Both the position numbers and the translations under genes were made by a program. This document shows positions 6,707 through 13,070 of a stretch of 13,070 bases of DNA, piece by piece. The notes beneath the pieces were generated by a model. That model saw only the letters and a list, made by a program, of their open reading frames with translations. It had not been told where the DNA came from and made no database searches. This DNA comes from Lachnospiraceae bacterium. Its GTDB lineage: Bacteria > Bacillota > Clostridia > Lachnospirales > Lachnospiraceae. Numbering within the stretch: the stretch's first letter is position 1; each line of letters opens with the position of its first letter. Location of the stretch: NCBI GenBank assembly GCA_014804285.1, contig JAAVAA010000048.1, positions 10,963 to 24,032 of the forward strand, given 5' to 3'.

Positions 6707-8863
6707 CTATTTTCCTTTCTTCCCTTTCTGTTTCTTCTCTTCCCGCTTCGGAAATTCAAGGCTGAAATTCACCCGCCCGTCTTCTACCTTCATAAGAATA
6801 TCCGCCTCAAAGTTCTGCCCTTTTTTCTCTGAATACAGGTCTTTTGCATGGCTGCGCCCGGACTTCAGAAACTCTTTCGCCATCTTCTTATCAATCTTCT
6901 TTTTCATGCTGGAAAGATAGCGGTTCTCTTTCCAGAGGGAAAACTTACAGTCCCTGTTCCCACAGTAGAAATTCTTTTTCCCCTCATAGACTTCCTCCCC
7001 GCATAACGGGCAGTTCCCCACGCTTTCTTTTTGGTGGAATCGGTAAAGCTCACTTTCCGGGATATTCCTGCACCCTTCCAGTATCTTTTCCACCAGTTCT
7101 GTAATTCCCTGCATGAAATCCCTGCTGTCCAGTTCCCCGTTTTCCATGCGGAGCAGGTCATTTTCCCATTCCGCAGTCATGGCAGCCGATTTTAAATATT
7201 CCGGCATCACAGCGGACAGCTCCATTCCCTCCGGTGTGGGAAGAAGCTGCCTGCCCTTCCTTACCACATAACCGGAAGATACCAGCTTTTCAATGATCCC
7301 CGCCCTTGTTGCCGGGGTTCCAAGCCCCTTCTTCTCTGTCTCATTTTCAAACTCCCCTTTCCCCGCGGTCTCCATGGAAAGAAGGAGCTGGTCTTCCGTA
7401 AAGTGCTTCGGGGCTGAGGTGAAATGCTCACTGATATCTGCCTGTACATTTTCAAATACCTGCCCTTCGGTCAGTTCCGGCAGTTTACGGTCTTTCCGGT
7501 TTTCAGCAGGTTCCGTATCTCCTGCTGCTTCCTGCTCTGCCATATCTTCCGCAATCCTGAAAGAGCGTTTCAGCATATCTTCAAAATCCTTCCAGCCATT
7601 ATGCGTGACGGTTTTATCGGAAGCAGAAAATGTATGCCCGCCGCAGGAGATTTCTGCTTTTACGGTTTCATATAAATGCTTCTCCCCCGTTGCGCACAAA
7701 AGCCGGTCAGCGATCAATAATAAAATCTTCCGTTCCTCCTCCGGCAGTGCTGAAAAATCCGTTTCCCCAATCCCCACAGTGGGGATAACAGCATGGTGGT
7801 CGGAAACCTTCTTACTGTCCAGCACCCTTCCGATATCCGGTGCGGGTATCTCCTTCCCGGATAAAATATCTTTCCCAAATAAACCGGAATGAAGGACCGC
7901 CTCTATCACTTTCCCCGCAGTCTGCCCCATATCGTCTGATAAGAACTGGCTGTCCGTCCTTGGGTAGGTTGCCAGTTTTTTCTCGTAAAGGCTCTGCAAA
8001 TATTCCAGCGTTTCCTTTGCAGTGAATCCAAAGATACGATTGGCATCACGCTGTAAAGTTGTCAGGTCATAGAGCTTGGGCGGTGCAACAGATTTTTCCT
8101 CTTTTGCCACAGATGCCACCTGCGCCTGCCCGCCTCTGCATTCTTCCAACATTTTCTCCGCATCTTTTCTGTTATCAATGCGCCCTGTCACTGCGTCTAT
8201 CCCGCCACAGGAAATATGTACTGCAAAATACTTTTCTTTCTTAAAATCCCTGATCCGCTCCTCACGTTCCACGATCATGGCGAGGGTGGGTGTCTGCACC
8301 CTCCCCACCGCCAGTTTCTTCAAATATTTTGTGGTATATCCCCGTGTGGCGTTCATGCCTACCAGCCAGTCCGCTTTTGCCCGGCAGACGGAAGCCTCAC
8401 AGATATTTTGATACTCCTTCCCATCCTTCAGGTTTGCAAAACCTTCCCTGATAGAGGAATCTTCCATGGAACTGATCCACAGCCGCTTTACCGGGAGGGT
8501 ACTGCCCGACAGGTCATAGACATGCTTAAAGATAAGCTCCCCTTCCCGGCCTGCGTCACAGGCATTGACCACATACTCTATGTCCTTCCTGCGGAGCAGC
8601 CTTTTTAAGACTGCAAGCTGCCCTTTTTTATCCTTTGCCACGGTAAGCTCCCACTTTTCCGGAATAATGGGAAGGTCGTTAAAATCCCACTTTCCGTAGC
8701 GTTCATCATAAGTTTCCGGGGAAGCGTACTCTGCCAGATGCCCGAAGCACCAGCTCACAAAGCAGCCTTCCCCGACAAGATACCCGTCCTCTTTCTTTTC
8801 TGCCTTCAATATCTTTGCCAGCGCCTGCGCAACGCTGGGTTTCTCACCAATAACTAAAAACAT
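6707..8863 (-). CDS. topB: DNA topoisomerase III (type IA), ICE type
   Basis: This 718-residue type IA topoisomerase cuts and passes single DNA strands, and here probably resolves or relaxes element DNA during conjugative transfer in the cytoplasm. The TOPRIM domain begins at the N-terminus (MFLVIGEKPS, catalytic Glu7) and includes DAGREGE (Asp103, Glu107, Glu109), the form seen in Firmicutes TopB. VGRVQTPTL lies at 186-194, and the active-site tyrosine is Tyr300 in TYPRTDS. GLGTPATRAGIIEKL marks a conserved region further on. Near the C-terminus there is a single four-cysteine zinc ribbon (Cys618, Cys621, Cys634, Cys639), followed by a Lys-rich tail. Length is normal for the ICE family. It starts 8 nt after TAGGAGG, which includes the DUF4366 stop codon, and ends 43 nt before the giant gene. 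It is most likely the element's own copy rather than the chromosomal one, judging by its neighbours. Confidence 0.97.
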   Translation of the reverse strand: MFLVIGEKPSVAQALAKILKAEKKEDGYLVGEGCFVSWCFGHLAEYASPETYDERYGKWDFNDLPIIPEKWELTVAKDKKGQLAVLKRLLRRKDIEYVVNACDAGREGELIFKHVYDLSGSTLPVKRLWISSMEDSSIREGFANLKDGKEYQNICEASVCRAKADWLVGMNATRGYTTKYLKKLAVGRVQTPTLAMIVEREERIRDFKKEKYFAVHISCGGIDAVTGRIDNRKDAEKMLEECRGGQAQVASVAKEEKSVAPPKLYDLTTLQRDANRIFGFTAKETLEYLQSLYEKKLATYPRTDSQFLSDDMGQTAGKVIEAVLHSGLFGKDILSGKEIPAPDIGRVLDSKKVSDHHAVIPTVGIGETDFSALPEEERKILLLIADRLLCATGEKHLYETVKAEISCGGHTFSASDKTVTHNGWKDFEDMLKRSFRIAEDMAEQEAAGDTEPAENRKDRKLPELTEGQVFENVQADISEHFTSAPKHFTEDQLLLSMETAGKGEFENETEKKGLGTPATRAGIIEKLVSSGYVVRKGRQLLPTPEGMELSAVMPEYLKSAAMTAEWENDLLRMENGELDSRDFMQGITELVEKILEGCRNIPESELYRFHQKESVGNCPLCGEEVYEGKKNFYCGNRDCKFSLWKENRYLSSMKKKIDKKMAKEFLKSGRSHAKDLYSEKKGQNFEADILMKVEDGRVNFSLEFPKREEKKQKGKKGK

Positions 8864-8871
8864 ACCTGCCG

Positions 8872-8878
8872 CCTCCTA
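8872..8878 (-). promoter_or_regulatory. Ribosome site of topB fused to the preceding stop codon
   Basis: TAGGAGG on the minus strand is a near-perfect Shine-Dalgarno site 8 nt before the topB ATG. Its first three bases are the DUF4366 stop codon, so ribosomes ending DUF4366 stop on the topB loading site, which suggests coupled translation. Confidence 0.75.
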
Positions 8879-9526
8879 TTCTTCTTCGTCTTTTTCGTCT
8901 TTTTCCTCGTCCTGCCCGCTTTCCTGATCCTCATTGACATAAGCGCCTCCGTCATAAAACTCAAGATCTTCGCTCTCCGCTTCCTCTTCCTCACGCTTCG
9001 GCTTCAATATCTTGAAATAGTAATAGCCGCCCACGCCGCCAGCGCCTAAAAGGATAATGGTCAGTAAGGCTCCCATACCCATGCCGCCTTTTTCCTGCTG
9101 AGGTTCTTTCTGCACAGGCTCCGGCTGGGGTTCTTCCACGATCACCGCAGGCTTTTCCTCTACCGGTTCGGTTTTCTCTTCCTCAATAAATTCTGCCAGG
9201 TCATACTCATCAATCAGGGAGAGCATATAGACATTCTCCGAATTTCTGGAACGGTCTATGACCATAAAAAAGGTATTCCCGTTCTTTGTCTGGACGGTAA
9301 GGAACTGCTTTGTTTCATCATCGGTGATGTCGTCCAGAAGCTCCCCGTTCCCTGCCACCGAAAAAGGCGTGTCCTCTGTCTCTTCCGGTGTTTCCTCCAT
9401 GATGACCGTCTCCGGCTCCGCCTCCGCTGATTCGTCCACATAGGCATATGCTGTCATTGTCCCTGATAATAAAACCGTTGCCATCATCATAAGCATTGCT
9501 GCCAGATTCCTAATCTTTCTCTTCAT
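8876..9526 (-). CDS. DUF4366 membrane protein of ICE conjugation module
   Basis: A 216-residue protein with a basic, hydrophobic N-terminal signal sequence (about 1-28, likely cleaved after AYA) and an acidic stretch. A conserved core follows (about 58-113; pattern ELLDDITDDETKQFLTVQT, then NTFFMVIDRSRNSENVYMLS). After a Pro/Glu-rich linker come a Gly-rich transmembrane segment (about 149-173), a positive stop (KPKR) and a very acidic cytoplasmic tail. The core would therefore lie outside the membrane. The core and the position between DUF4315 and topB match the DUF4366 family of Gram-positive ICEs; its molecular function is unknown. The start overlaps the end of DUF4315 by 17 nt in another frame, with AGGACAGGGAAG just upstream, pointing to translational coupling. 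Inferred role: accessory component of the mating channel or of substrate delivery to it. Confidence 0.9.
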   Translation of the reverse strand: MKRKIRNLAAMLMMMATVLLSGTMTAYAYVDESAEAEPETVIMEETPEETEDTPFSVAGNGELLDDITDDETKQFLTVQTKNGNTFFMVIDRSRNSENVYMLSLIDEYDLAEFIEEEKTEPVEEKPAVIVEEPQPEPVQKEPQQEKGGMGMGALLTIILLGAGGVGGYYYFKILKPKREEEEAESEDLEFYDGGAYVNEDQESGQDEEKDEKDEEE

Positions 9527-9842
9527 CTTCCCTGTCCTCTCTTTCTGCCGGTGCTTTTTCCGGCTCCCCGATATTTTCTGTTTCTTCCTGCATATTTCCG
9601 TCCTGCCCTGCAGCCTGCTCGGACTGCTCCTGCCGGACAGCTACTGTGCCATTCTGGATATTTTCCAGAAAAAGAAGCATCTCCCGGCTGTCCAGCTTCA
9701 TGGAACGGATACTCTTAATAATCTCCGCATCTTCAAGCTGCTTTTTCCTGATATTCAGCTCCTCTAAATGCTCCTGCCATGCGGCGATCTTTTCCTCTGT
9801 CCTCTTGATCTCATCTAAAATCCTGTTTAATTTTGTGTTCAT
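9510..9842 (-). CDS. DUF4315 small coiled-coil protein
   Basis: A 110-residue cytoplasmic protein. The start MNTKLNRILDEIKRTEEKI and the pattern EIIKSIRSMKLDSREMLLFLE match the DUF4315 family found beside DUF4366 and topB in ICEs. Residues about 3-42 form a heptad-like coiled coil; the C-terminal third is Glu/Gln/Pro-rich and probably disordered. I chose the ATG at 9842 because family members begin there and GAGG lies upstream. An in-frame ATG at 9854 would add four residues (MRQE) but has no convincing ribosome site. The 3' end overlaps the DUF4366 start. Function is unknown; the fixed pairing with DUF4366 suggests that the two act together. Confidence 0.85.
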   Translation of the reverse strand: MNTKLNRILDEIKRTEEKIAAWQEHLEELNIRKKQLEDAEIIKSIRSMKLDSREMLLFLENIQNGTVAVRQEQSEQAAGQDGNMQEETENIGEPEKAPAEREDREDEEKD

Positions 9843-9908
9843 CTCCTGCCTCATTTCTGCAAAATATCAATAATCTGCTATTTGTTATTAACTGGAAGCA
9901 GCATATGT

Positions 9909-10439
9909 TTAACTTCCTTTCTGGTAATCAACATCAAGATACGCAAACTCAAGCTGGTGTTCACATATCCCACTGCACAGGTAGCCGCTCTGGAAAGGCG
10001 CCCTTGCGGGCAGCTCCCCGTCCTCTGTCAGGTAATAGACCCTTGGGCTCAGCCAAAGCATTTCCACCCTGTTTTCCTTAAACATACGGAAACGCTCCTT
10101 GCTGTCAAAGATTCCCTGAAAATTGACCAGCATGGCAAAAGGCTTCCCGATCTCATACAGCCGCTTCAGAACCTTACCTTTTAAGCTGTAGGGCGGGTTG
10201 CTGACAATATAATCGCAGTCTGGCACTTCCGTATGGAAAAAATCCTGCCCGGTCTGGATATGCCCGTACATGACACGAAAGCCATTGCCGGAGAGTATCC
10301 TGACAAACGCACTCTCTTCTTTGTCAAACGGACACCATACTGCCGCCCCCGGTTTCAGGCGTTCCATGATCGGGTAGACCGCATAAGGCGGCGTGAAATA
10401 TTCATCATTTTTCTTAAACTGGTACTGTATCTGCGCCAT
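9909..10439 (-). CDS. Small orphan adenine-specific DNA methyltransferase
   Basis: A 176-residue protein with EYFTPPYAVYPIM (13-25), WCPFDKEESAFV (35-46), a DFF segment (66-68) and the catalytic signature SNPPYS (80-85), the N6-adenine methyltransferase motif IV. The usual FxGxG cofactor loop is replaced by WCPFD. That pattern, together with SNPPYS, distantly resembles the EcoRI-methylase type, an assignment I make by eye only. Inferred reaction: S-adenosylmethionine-dependent methylation of adenine, marking element DNA and perhaps shielding it from restriction in a new host. No partner endonuclease is seen nearby. The ribosome site GAGGAGG lies 5 nt before the ATG. It is the first gene after the intergenic promoter/hairpin and ends 54-66 nt before DUF4315. 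Some databases give such ICE proteins an unrelated sugar-nucleotidyltransferase name, which the sequence does not support. Confidence 0.87.
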   Translation of the reverse strand: MAQIQYQFKKNDEYFTPPYAVYPIMERLKPGAAVWCPFDKEESAFVRILSGNGFRVMYGHIQTGQDFFHTEVPDCDYIVSNPPYSLKGKVLKRLYEIGKPFAMLVNFQGIFDSKERFRMFKENRVEMLWLSPRVYYLTEDGELPARAPFQSGYLCSGICEHQLEFAYLDVDYQKGS

Positions 10440-10465
10440 ACATTCCTCCTCTCCCTGAAATTACA

Positions 10466-10508
10466 AAAGCCGCATGGAGATTCATTACCCTGAAAATCCT
10501 GCGGCTTT
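10466..10508 (-). terminator. Terminator-like hairpin between the NlpC/P60 gene and the methyltransferase gene
   Basis: On the minus strand AAAGCCGCA (10508-10500) pairs perfectly over 9 bp with TGCGGCTTT (10474-10466). The stem can extend inward through GGATT against AATC-t-CC. The right arm runs into TTTTGTAATTT, a modest U-tract. Only transcripts reading in from the NlpC/P60 gene contain both arms; a transcript from the promoter at 10533-10506 would start inside the left arm. It may therefore weaken read-through from upstream. The U-tract is interrupted, so partial termination or RNA processing are alternatives. Confidence 0.45.
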
Positions 10509-10533
10509 ATAAAACGCAACTGTTATTTATCAA
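10506..10533 (-). promoter_or_regulatory. Sigma-A-like promoter ahead of the methyltransferase-DUF4315-DUF4366-topB genes
   Basis: TTGATA (10533-10528), a 16-nt spacer and TATAAA (10511-10506) on the minus strand match sigma-A boxes at 5/6 each. Expected start of transcription is near 10499, giving a leader of about 60 nt before the ATG at 10439 that includes its GAGGAGG site. The -10 box overlaps the left arm of the hairpin. The AT-rich gap makes chance matches easier, so this is moderate evidence. Confidence 0.5.
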
Positions 10534-10580
10534 TCATTTTTGTAACTTTATTAGTTATAATTGTCACTCCGGCAACCCTT

Positions 10581-13025
10581 TCAGCCTATCCTTCCATAAG
10601 ATAAAAAATGCCCCTGCCAGTACGGGGTGTTGATGTTAGAATATTTAATTGGGTTGCCCGCATGGATCATCATTCCATTCCCGGCATAGATCCCCACATG
10701 GCTTGCCCCGGAAGTGTTGTAGGTTCCCTGAAAAAATATCAGGTCGCCGGGTTTTGCTTCCGAAGGGGATACCGCCACGCAGCTTCCCCGGAGCCCCTCC
10801 GCAGTCTGCCTGCCCACGTCCCATCCATTCCCGCTGTTGTTGATGACCCAGCTTACAAAGCCGGAGCAGTCAAACCCCGTCTCCGGCGAAGAGCCGCCCC
10901 ACACATAAGCCATCCCAAGATATTTTTCCGCTTCCTCTATCATGCGGGCAAACTGTTCATCCGATAAGGCTTCCTCCGGAATTTCATAACCGCCCCCGCT
11001 AATGCTTTCGGTTGGAATCCCTGCTATATCAAACAGATAACTCCTGTTCCCATAGGTCATGTTGTAGGCATCATAAAGCTCCGTCTGCTCCTGCGTCAGC
11101 CGCTCCCTTACCACTGTATCAAACCCTTTGTTGGTCAGGCAGATACAAAGGACGTTCCATTCATACTCAACTTCCACCTCTGTTTCCGTCTCTTCCCCCG
11201 TCAGAGGATCTGTTACATTCTGTGTCTCCGTCCTCGTCCGTATCTCCGTGATTTCTTCCACCGTAAGGCGGTACTGCTTCTCAAACAGTTCTGGAAGGAT
11301 ATCTTTTATCTGGTCATAGGTAAATTCCTCATATAACACAGTGAGAAAAGAGATTAGCTGGTAAGGATTGTGGGTGATCTCGTCCACCTGATAACGGTAC
11401 TCGTCATAGCCCGGATGGGTAGCCTCCATGCTGTTTATCTGCTCGTCCAGTGCCTCCTCCAGTTCCTTATAGCCTGCCTCCGCATCATAGATATCTTCAT
11501 CTTCGCTGGGGTATGTAGTGCCTATAAAAGTGGAAGAAGTCCCCTGCACCATGGCGCTGCAGCTGGAAAGCCCTGCGGAGAAGAACAAAAATATTGATAA
11601 AATGGTAACTGCCGCTATAAGCAGACCCTTTTTGCTCCTGAAAACCTCTGCTGCAATGCTCTTTGCTTTCCCGAAAAATCCGCCCGCTGCTTTTGCTGCC
11701 TCTTCTGCTGTCTTTCCTCCCCGCCTTGCCTCTGCATAGGCTTTTTTGATCCGCCGCTTCTGGTAAAATTTCCTTAACTCCTTTTTCCTGTCAGCCTCCG
11801 GAATCCCTTCCCCTGCCTGACGGTTCCTTTTCTGCATTCGGCGGCTGGACTGGCGCATGGCATAGCGGAGTGTCTTTTCCCCTGCCCGTTTTGTGCCATG
11901 CAGCACTTCCGTTTCCATATCTTCCTGCTGTCCGTCTGCCCCGTCATCTGTAATGGCGGAAACTGCCAGAGCGGCAGCTTTGGCCGCCGCCCTTCCTGCC
12001 AGCCTCATGCCCGCCCCGCGCACCATGCCTCCTTCTTCGTCAAAGTTAAGGCGGGAATCCCTCTTTCTCTGTTCTTTATACAGCCGCTCACGCCTGTTCT
12101 TTTTCTCCACATCTTTCTTGGAAATCTGAAGCGCCTGCCCTGCTGATAACTGATTTCCCGTATGGCGTTCCTCTTCCTTCTGAACAGAAGCTGCCTTTCC
12201 CTCTTCCGTTTTCTTCCGCTCTTTCTCCTTCCGCGCATGGTCATATACCTGCTTTTTTCTCCGGCTACGGGAACTGTCCCCGGCTGGTTCTGTATCCGCA
12301 CCAGAACTTTCGCTGCTCCCAGCAGACTGTTCCCTGATATTTGCCATATGAGACGAATATCCCTGTATATTTTGTGCTACGTCTGACATATTTCCAGAAT
12401 CAACCGCCATATCCGGCATACTGCCTGATTCCGTATCTGATGTATTTTCCAATGTCCTATCCTGAAATCCCGTCTCTGTATAAAAATCTTTTCCCTGCTG
12501 AGTGTTTCTCCCATTCCTGCGGTTATGTGCCGCCAGCGGTTCCGGGATATAATTTTTTCTCCTGCCGGAACCTCTGTAAGAAGATGAAACCGGAACCTGC
12601 CTGCCGCTCCCTTCCCTTATCTTGGTGTCTGCTTCCGGGATATTTTCCACATCAGGATACATACCCTGCACATTTTCCCCATAGCTTTCTGCTACTCCTG
12701 TATCTTCCCTATAAGAATCCATTTTCTCCATATCTGCCTGATAAAAACCAGCTTGCGTATCTCCTGCCCCGTTATTATCCGGTCTTTTAAAATCCGGCGA
12801 ATATCCGCTCCTGTATTTTCCGGCTGCTTTTTTATCTTCTGCCCTGTAGCTTCGCCTGTCCTGAAAATTCATGGAATCGTCTGCTACTTTCGGAAGTGTC
12901 AACTGATCAACGTCCCTCCTGCTTACCCTGACAGTTTCCCCGCTCCGGAGATTCTCTTCCGTAAGACCGTCCCTGCCCATTTTCCGGACCGTTTTATCCC
13001 TTGCCCTGTAATGCTGTCCACGCAT
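10581..13025 (-). CDS. NlpC/P60 (C40) cell-wall peptidase, CD1108 family, membrane anchored
   Basis: An 814-residue protein in three parts. Residues 1-460 are hydrophilic, repeat-poor and rich in Arg, Lys, Glu and Ser, with no recognised fold; they should be cytoplasmic and end in a basic helical stretch (about 415-465). Residues about 467-485 form one transmembrane helix. Outside the membrane lies a region of about 500-680 typical of CD1108 mobile-element proteins, then an NlpC/P60 domain (about 690-814). The catalytic residues are Cys720 (GFDCSGFV), His776 (SHVGIY) and His788 (MIHAG). It should cut peptidoglycan peptide bonds to open the wall for the conjugation channel. I see no lysozyme-type domain of the kind that some ICE peptidases carry in front. 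The start has AAGGAG 9 nt upstream, and the preceding gene stops 4 nt before it, so it belongs to the upstream transfer operon. Confidence 0.95.
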   Translation of the reverse strand: MRGQHYRARDKTVRKMGRDGLTEENLRSGETVRVSRRDVDQLTLPKVADDSMNFQDRRSYRAEDKKAAGKYRSGYSPDFKRPDNNGAGDTQAGFYQADMEKMDSYREDTGVAESYGENVQGMYPDVENIPEADTKIREGSGRQVPVSSSYRGSGRRKNYIPEPLAAHNRRNGRNTQQGKDFYTETGFQDRTLENTSDTESGSMPDMAVDSGNMSDVAQNIQGYSSHMANIREQSAGSSESSGADTEPAGDSSRSRRKKQVYDHARKEKERKKTEEGKAASVQKEEERHTGNQLSAGQALQISKKDVEKKNRRERLYKEQRKRDSRLNFDEEGGMVRGAGMRLAGRAAAKAAALAVSAITDDGADGQQEDMETEVLHGTKRAGEKTLRYAMRQSSRRMQKRNRQAGEGIPEADRKKELRKFYQKRRIKKAYAEARRGGKTAEEAAKAAGGFFGKAKSIAAEVFRSKKGLLIAAVTILSIFLFFSAGLSSCSAMVQGTSSTFIGTTYPSEDEDIYDAEAGYKELEEALDEQINSMEATHPGYDEYRYQVDEITHNPYQLISFLTVLYEEFTYDQIKDILPELFEKQYRLTVEEITEIRTRTETQNVTDPLTGEETETEVEVEYEWNVLCICLTNKGFDTVVRERLTQEQTELYDAYNMTYGNRSYLFDIAGIPTESISGGGYEIPEEALSDEQFARMIEEAEKYLGMAYVWGGSSPETGFDCSGFVSWVINNSGNGWDVGRQTAEGLRGSCVAVSPSEAKPGDLIFFQGTYNTSGASHVGIYAGNGMMIHAGNPIKYSNINTPYWQGHFLSYGRIG

Positions 13026-13029
13026 ATTT

Positions 13030-13070
13030 TTAAGCTCCTTCCATTTTCTGTTTCCCGGATATTTTTACTG
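13030..13070 (-). CDS. C-terminal end of an upstream gene (possibly VirB4-like ATPase)
   Basis: One minus-strand frame reads VKISGKQKMEGA and stops with TAA at 13032-13030, four bases before the ATG of the peptidase gene. The tight spacing and the peptidase ribosome site within it look like an operon junction. In related ICEs the gene in this place is a VirB4-type conjugation ATPase; twelve codons are too few to confirm that. Confidence 0.35.
   Translation of the reverse strand, partial: VKISGKQKMEGA

Noticed and set aside
7293..7892. Plus-strand open frame of 199 codons
   Set aside because: It is antisense to the active-site region of topB, which is clearly the real gene; the product is Ser/Phe-rich shadow sequence.
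8881..8910. Short tandem 9-base repeat (ttcgtcttt type) near the DUF4366 end
   Set aside because: It simply encodes the Glu/Lys/Asp-rich tail (EKDEKDEEE); two imperfect copies are not enough to call a repeat element.
10556..10561. TATAAT on the plus strand in the intergenic gap
   Set aside because: No -35 box at suitable spacing and no plus-strand gene follows; likely chance in AT-rich sequence.

Overview
The window is a slice of the conjugation/DNA-processing module of an integrative and conjugative element (ICE) of the Tn1549 / Clostridioides difficile CTn type. The host is most likely a low-to-mid GC Gram-positive anaerobe (Clostridia, Lachnospiraceae-like). The reasons are the gene order (NlpC/P60 wall peptidase of the CD1108 family, small adenine methyltransferase, DUF4315, DUF4366, topoisomerase III, giant methylase-helicase), strong AGGAGG-type ribosome sites and sigma-A-like promoters. 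Every gene I accept lies on the minus strand, so the operon reads from high to low coordinates, and there is no gene-free stretch over 300 bases.

Layout in transcription order. 13070-13030: last codons of an upstream gene that enters from outside. 13025-10581: membrane-anchored NlpC/P60 peptidase. 10580-10440: the only sizeable intergenic gap, holding a sigma-A-like promoter whose -10 box forms part of one arm of a terminator-like hairpin. 10439-9909: small NPPY-type adenine methyltransferase. 9842-9510 and 9526-8876: DUF4315 and DUF4366, overlapping and probably translationally coupled. 8863-6707: topoisomerase III, whose ribosome site contains the DUF4366 stop codon. 6663 to beyond position 1: a giant protein of at least 2221 residues. 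I read its frame codon by codon and found no stop anywhere in the window. It has an ArdC-like N-terminus, a duplicated domain, an N6-adenine methylase domain and an SF2/SNF2-like helicase whose C-terminal lobe lies outside the window.

The most striking observation is a complete 113-codon TnpV-family gene (5813-5472) nested in the +1 frame inside the giant gene, on the same strand. It has its own ribosome site 8 nt from its ATG and, further upstream and also inside the giant gene, a near-consensus promoter (TTGAAA-17 nt-TATAAT). In the giant frame the same DNA encodes a Gly/Asp/Pro-rich, apparently disordered linker. This is a same-strand dual-coding arrangement with its own transcription and translation signals.

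Working together (inference from family knowledge): the peptidase locally opens the cell wall for the mating channel, DUF4366 and DUF4315 are accessory factors at or near the membrane, and topoisomerase III and the helicase handle the transferred DNA. The two methyltransferases and the ArdC/DarB-like features of the giant protein suggest protection of incoming or outgoing element DNA from host restriction.
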